Positions 12,550-14,828 of a DNA stretch of 14,828 nt are shown in pieces; positions within the stretch are counted from its first letter, which is position 1, and every line of letters begins with the position of its first letter. Under the pieces are notes generated by a model, which worked only from the letters and a program-made list of their open reading frames with translations, was not told the DNA's origin and did not search any database. Source of the stretch: JAWVZB01 sp033722375 (GTDB lineage Bacteria > Actinomycetota > Nitriliruptoria > Nitriliruptorales > Nitriliruptoraceae); assembly GCA_033722375.1 (NCBI GenBank), contig JAWVZB010000078.1, forward strand, positions 1 to 14,828, read 5' to 3'. Both the position numbers and the translations under genes were made by a program.

Positions 12550-14217
12550 ATGCGACAGCTCGGGCAGATCCTGATCGACGATGGTCTGATCACGTCCGAG
12601 CAGCTCGAGGAAGCCCAAGAGATCCAGCGCACCCTCGGGAAATCGCTCGGTCGGGTCCTCATCGACAAGGGCTACGTCACCGAGCGGGACCTGGTCAAGG
12701 CACTGGCGTCCCAGATCGGGATGGAGTTCGTCGACCTCACGGACTACGACGTCGACACCACCGCGGTGACGGCCGTGAGCGACACCATCGCCAAGCGGTA
12801 CACGGCGCTGCCCATCGCCTACGAGGGCGACAAGCTCGTGGTCGCGATGAGCGACCCCGCCAACGTGTTCGCCCTCGACGACATCCGCACGATCACCGGA
12901 CGGGACGTGAAGGCGGTCGTCGCGACCCGCGACGACATCATGGACGCGATCCGCCGCTACCACCGGATGTCGGACGAGATCGAGGCGATCGCGGACGACC
13001 TCGGGGTCTCGGGGGAGGACGAGCAGGACCTCTCGGAGATCAAGGCGGTCACCGAAGAGAAGCCCATCGTCAAGTTCGTCAACCTGCTGATCACCCAGGC
13101 GGTGAACGACGGCGCGTCCGACATCCACATCGAGCCCACCGAGAAGGACCTGCGGGTCCGCTACCGCATCGACGGTGTGCTGCACGAGGTCATGAAGTCC
13201 CCGCGGTCGATCCAGTCGGGGGTCATCTCGCGTCTGAAGATCATGGCCGAGGTCGACATCGCCGAGCGTCGCATCCCCCAGGACGGGCGGATCGGCCTCG
13301 TGGTGTCGGGCAAGCCGATCGACCTGCGGTTCTCGACGCTGCCGACGGTGTACGGCGAGAAGGTCGTGATGCGCATCCTCGACAAGACCGCGGTGATGTT
13401 GGAGCTCGAGGACCTCGGCTTCCTCGAGGAGAACGAGGAGCGCTACGAAGAGGCCTACCGCAAGCCCTACGGGATGATCCTCGTGACCGGCCCCACCGGA
13501 TCGGGGAAGTCGACGACGCTGTACGCCACGCTGAACGTGCTCAACCAGGAGCACGTCAACATCGTCACGACCGAGGATCCGGTCGAGTACCGCCTCCACG
13601 GCATCAACCAGGTCCAGGTCAACCCCAAGGTCGGCCTGACCTTCGCGAGTGCGCTGCGCTCGATCCTCCGTCAGGACCCCGACATCGTGCTGGTCGGTGA
13701 GATGCGTGACCGCGAGACCGCACAGATCGGTGTCGAGGCCGCGCTCACCGGCCACCTCGTCCTGTCGACGTTGCACACAAACGACGCCGCCAGCGCGGTG
13801 ACCCGACTTACCGAGATGGGGATCGAGCCGTTCCTGGTTGGGTCCGCGACCGATGCGGTGCTGGCTCAGCGGCTCGCGCGGCGGGTGTGCGACAAGTGCG
13901 TGGAGATGTACAAGCCTGAGCCCGAGATCCTGATCGAGGCGGGGTTCGACGAGGAGACGGTCGAGGAGCAGCCCGAGCTCCCGCAAGCGGTCGGCTGTAG
14001 CGCCTGCACGAACACCGGCTACAAGGGACGACTCGCGATCCACGAGGTCATGACCGTGACCGAGGAGATCGAACGGCTCACGGTGGCACGTGCCTCGTCC
14101 GAAGAGATCAAGCGGGTGGCCATCGAGCAGGGCATGCGGACACTGCGCCAGGACGGCCTCGAGAAGGTCAAGCTCGGGAGGACCACGATCGAGGAGATCG
14201 GGCGCGTGATCGTATGA
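12550..14217 (+). CDS. pilB: Type IV pilus extension ATPase PilB (GspE/PulE family)
   Basis: Hexameric cytoplasmic ATPase that powers pilin assembly. At 555 residues it has the standard PilB layout. The N-terminal MshEN-type domain has two 24-residue motifs, 3-26 and 32-55, separated by exactly 5 residues, but the usual leading Arg is Gln3 and Ser32. The ATPase core has Walker A GPTGSGKST (314-322), the Asp box IVTTEDPVE (338-346), Walker B ending in DPDIVLVGE with Glu384, and the His box TGHLVLSTLH (400-409). The zinc-binding cysteines Cys447, Cys450, Cys483 and Cys486 form the tetracysteine motif typical of PilB and GspE and absent from the retraction ATPase PilT. The start lies 1 nt after the GTPase stop with only a weak ribosome-binding site, so translation is probably coupled. 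A GspE role in type II secretion cannot be excluded from this gene alone. Confidence 0.95.
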   Translation: MRQLGQILIDDGLITSEQLEEAQEIQRTLGKSLGRVLIDKGYVTERDLVKALASQIGMEFVDLTDYDVDTTAVTAVSDTIAKRYTALPIAYEGDKLVVAMSDPANVFALDDIRTITGRDVKAVVATRDDIMDAIRRYHRMSDEIEAIADDLGVSGEDEQDLSEIKAVTEEKPIVKFVNLLITQAVNDGASDIHIEPTEKDLRVRYRIDGVLHEVMKSPRSIQSGVISRLKIMAEVDIAERRIPQDGRIGLVVSGKPIDLRFSTLPTVYGEKVVMRILDKTAVMLELEDLGFLEENEERYEEAYRKPYGMILVTGPTGSGKSTTLYATLNVLNQEHVNIVTTEDPVEYRLHGINQVQVNPKVGLTFASALRSILRQDPDIVLVGEMRDRETAQIGVEAALTGHLVLSTLHTNDAASAVTRLTEMGIEPFLVGSATDAVLAQRLARRVCDKCVEMYKPEPEILIEAGFDEETVEEQPELPQAVGCSACTNTGYKGRLAIHEVMTVTEEIERLTVARASSEEIKRVAIEQGMRTLRQDGLEKVKLGRTTIEEIGRVIV

Positions 14218-14240
14218 GCGGCCTACACCTTCCACGGACA

Positions 14241-14260
14241 CCTGCCGATAGAAGGGCAGG
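14241..14260 (+). other. 6-bp hairpin in the gap after pilB
   Basis: CCTGCC (14241-14246) and GGCAGG (14255-14260) pair perfectly around an 8-nt loop (GATAGAAG). The 134-nt gap (14218-14351) holds this and no T-run, no clear -10 box and no convincing gene. It could be a weak terminator or attenuator between pilB and the next gene. Confidence 0.25.
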
Positions 14261-14351
14261 GCCTCGACGGGCGTGCGCCTCCGCGCGCGTCACCAACACC
14301 ACACGCTGCACGACCACCCGACTCACGAATCCTACGAGGGAGTGACCGACC

Positions 14352-14828
14352 ATGGCGACGAGCCTGGGGAACATCCTGGTCGACCAGGGGATCCTCACGA
14401 GCGACGAGCTCGAGCGCGCCGAGAACCACCGTGCCGAGAACGGCGGCAGCCTCGCGAAGGCGCTGGTGGAGCTCGATCTCGCGACCGAGTCCGACCTCGT
14501 GCATGCCTTGGCTACCAAGCTCGGGATGCCCTACGTGAGCCTCGAGCCGGGGACGGTCGAGCCCGACGCGGCGCAGATGGTCTCGCGCAGCGTCGCCGAG
14601 AGCCTCGGGGCGCTGCCCATCGGCTTCGGTGACGGCGGCAACGAACTGGTCGTCGCCGTGTCGGACCCGAACAACACCACGGCCAAGGAGAAGATCGAGG
14701 CCGAGACCGGCCTCCCGGTGCGTCTGGGGCTGGCTCCTCGCCGGGCCCTCCAGCAGGCGATCCAGCACCTCACCACCGACGCGCCGTCAGGCGGTGGCCC
14801 CGAGGACAGCGCCCGGATCCAGCAGCTC
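14352..14828 (+). CDS. Protein with PilB/MshEN-like N-terminal domain, 3' end cut by window
   Basis: The first 159 residues of a protein that runs off the window. It opens like PilB (SLGNILVDQGILTSDELERA), with two 24-residue motifs at 4-27 and 33-56 and a 5-residue spacer, then LGMPYVSLEP, ALPIGFGDGGNELVVAVSDP and an alpha/beta segment to about 132, followed by a Ser/Gly/Pro linker (DAPSGGGPEDS). This parallels residues 1-140 of the neighbouring pilB product. Motif II has lost several usual residues: Ala35 and Asp42 replace Gly, and Lys56 replaces Gln. The ATG at 14352 has AGGGAGTGA 6-7 nt upstream. It may be a second PilB-type ATPase, or a stand-alone MshEN regulator if no ATPase core follows. 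The window cannot decide. Confidence 0.85.
   Translation, partial: MATSLGNILVDQGILTSDELERAENHRAENGGSLAKALVELDLATESDLVHALATKLGMPYVSLEPGTVEPDAAQMVSRSVAESLGALPIGFGDGGNELVVAVSDPNNTTAKEKIEAETGLPVRLGLAPRRALQQAIQHLTTDAPSGGGPEDSARIQQL

Noticed and set aside
14214..14345. 43-codon ORF overlapping the pilB stop as ATGA and ending 6 nt before the next gene
   Set aside because: It uses many codons avoided by neighbours (CTA, CTT, AGA, AGG, CCA, ACA), has no convincing ribosome-binding site and its product is an Arg/Thr-rich low-complexity string.
14218..14351. Possible c-di-GMP riboswitch upstream of the second MshEN-like gene
   Set aside because: The conserved blocks of the c-di-GMP-I class (such as GGGCAAACC and GCAAAGCC) are absent; only a short simple hairpin is present.

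Overview
The window is about 14.8 kb of very GC-rich DNA, by eye near 70% G+C with third codon positions almost all G or C. All genes I can support read on the + strand and are closely packed, with several GTGA-type or abutting junctions. The gene order aspS - rarA - DUF948 protein - small membrane protein - alaS - ruvX - mltG - aroE is a familiar actinobacterial layout. Together with frequent GTG starts it points to a high-GC actinobacterium. The type IV pilus genes that follow suggest a deep-branching lineage (for example the Nitriliruptoria/Euzebya type) rather than a streptomycete or mycobacterium. This placement is inference from gene order and style only.

Region 1 (1-10143) is core housekeeping: the 3' part of hisS, then aspS, rarA (replication-fork AAA+ ATPase), two small single-pass membrane proteins of unknown role with a possible 18-codon ORF between them, alaS, ruvX (YqgF-family nuclease), mltG (peptidoglycan lytic transglycosylase) and aroE (shikimate dehydrogenase). 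The aspartyl-tRNA synthetase carries a His associated with relaxed tRNA specificity, so the organism may make Asn-tRNA by amidation.

Region 2 (10144-10335) is a 192-nt intergenic stretch. It holds a perfect palindrome just after aroE, a plausible -10 box and a leader with nested inverted repeats. I read it as the end of the housekeeping operon and the control region of the next one.

Region 3 (10336-14828) is the most interesting part. A Roadblock/LC7 protein, a DUF4388 protein and a small Ras-like GTPase of the CvnD/MglA type are followed at once by pilB, the type IV pilus extension ATPase. After a 134-nt gap comes the start of a second protein with a PilB-like N-terminal domain, cut by the window end. 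The order Roadblock - adaptor - GTPase matches cvnB-cvnC-cvnD of actinobacterial conservons, but DUF4388 replaces the DUF742 protein, no sensor kinase is present, and pilB is fused to the operon. Tandem 24-residue motifs like those of the c-di-GMP-binding MshEN domain can be traced in three of the proteins. The cassette looks like a GTPase switch, possibly c-di-GMP-responsive, that controls pilus extension or its polarity.

No RNA genes, insertion sequences, CRISPR arrays or phage genes were seen, and there is no gene-free stretch above 300 bases.
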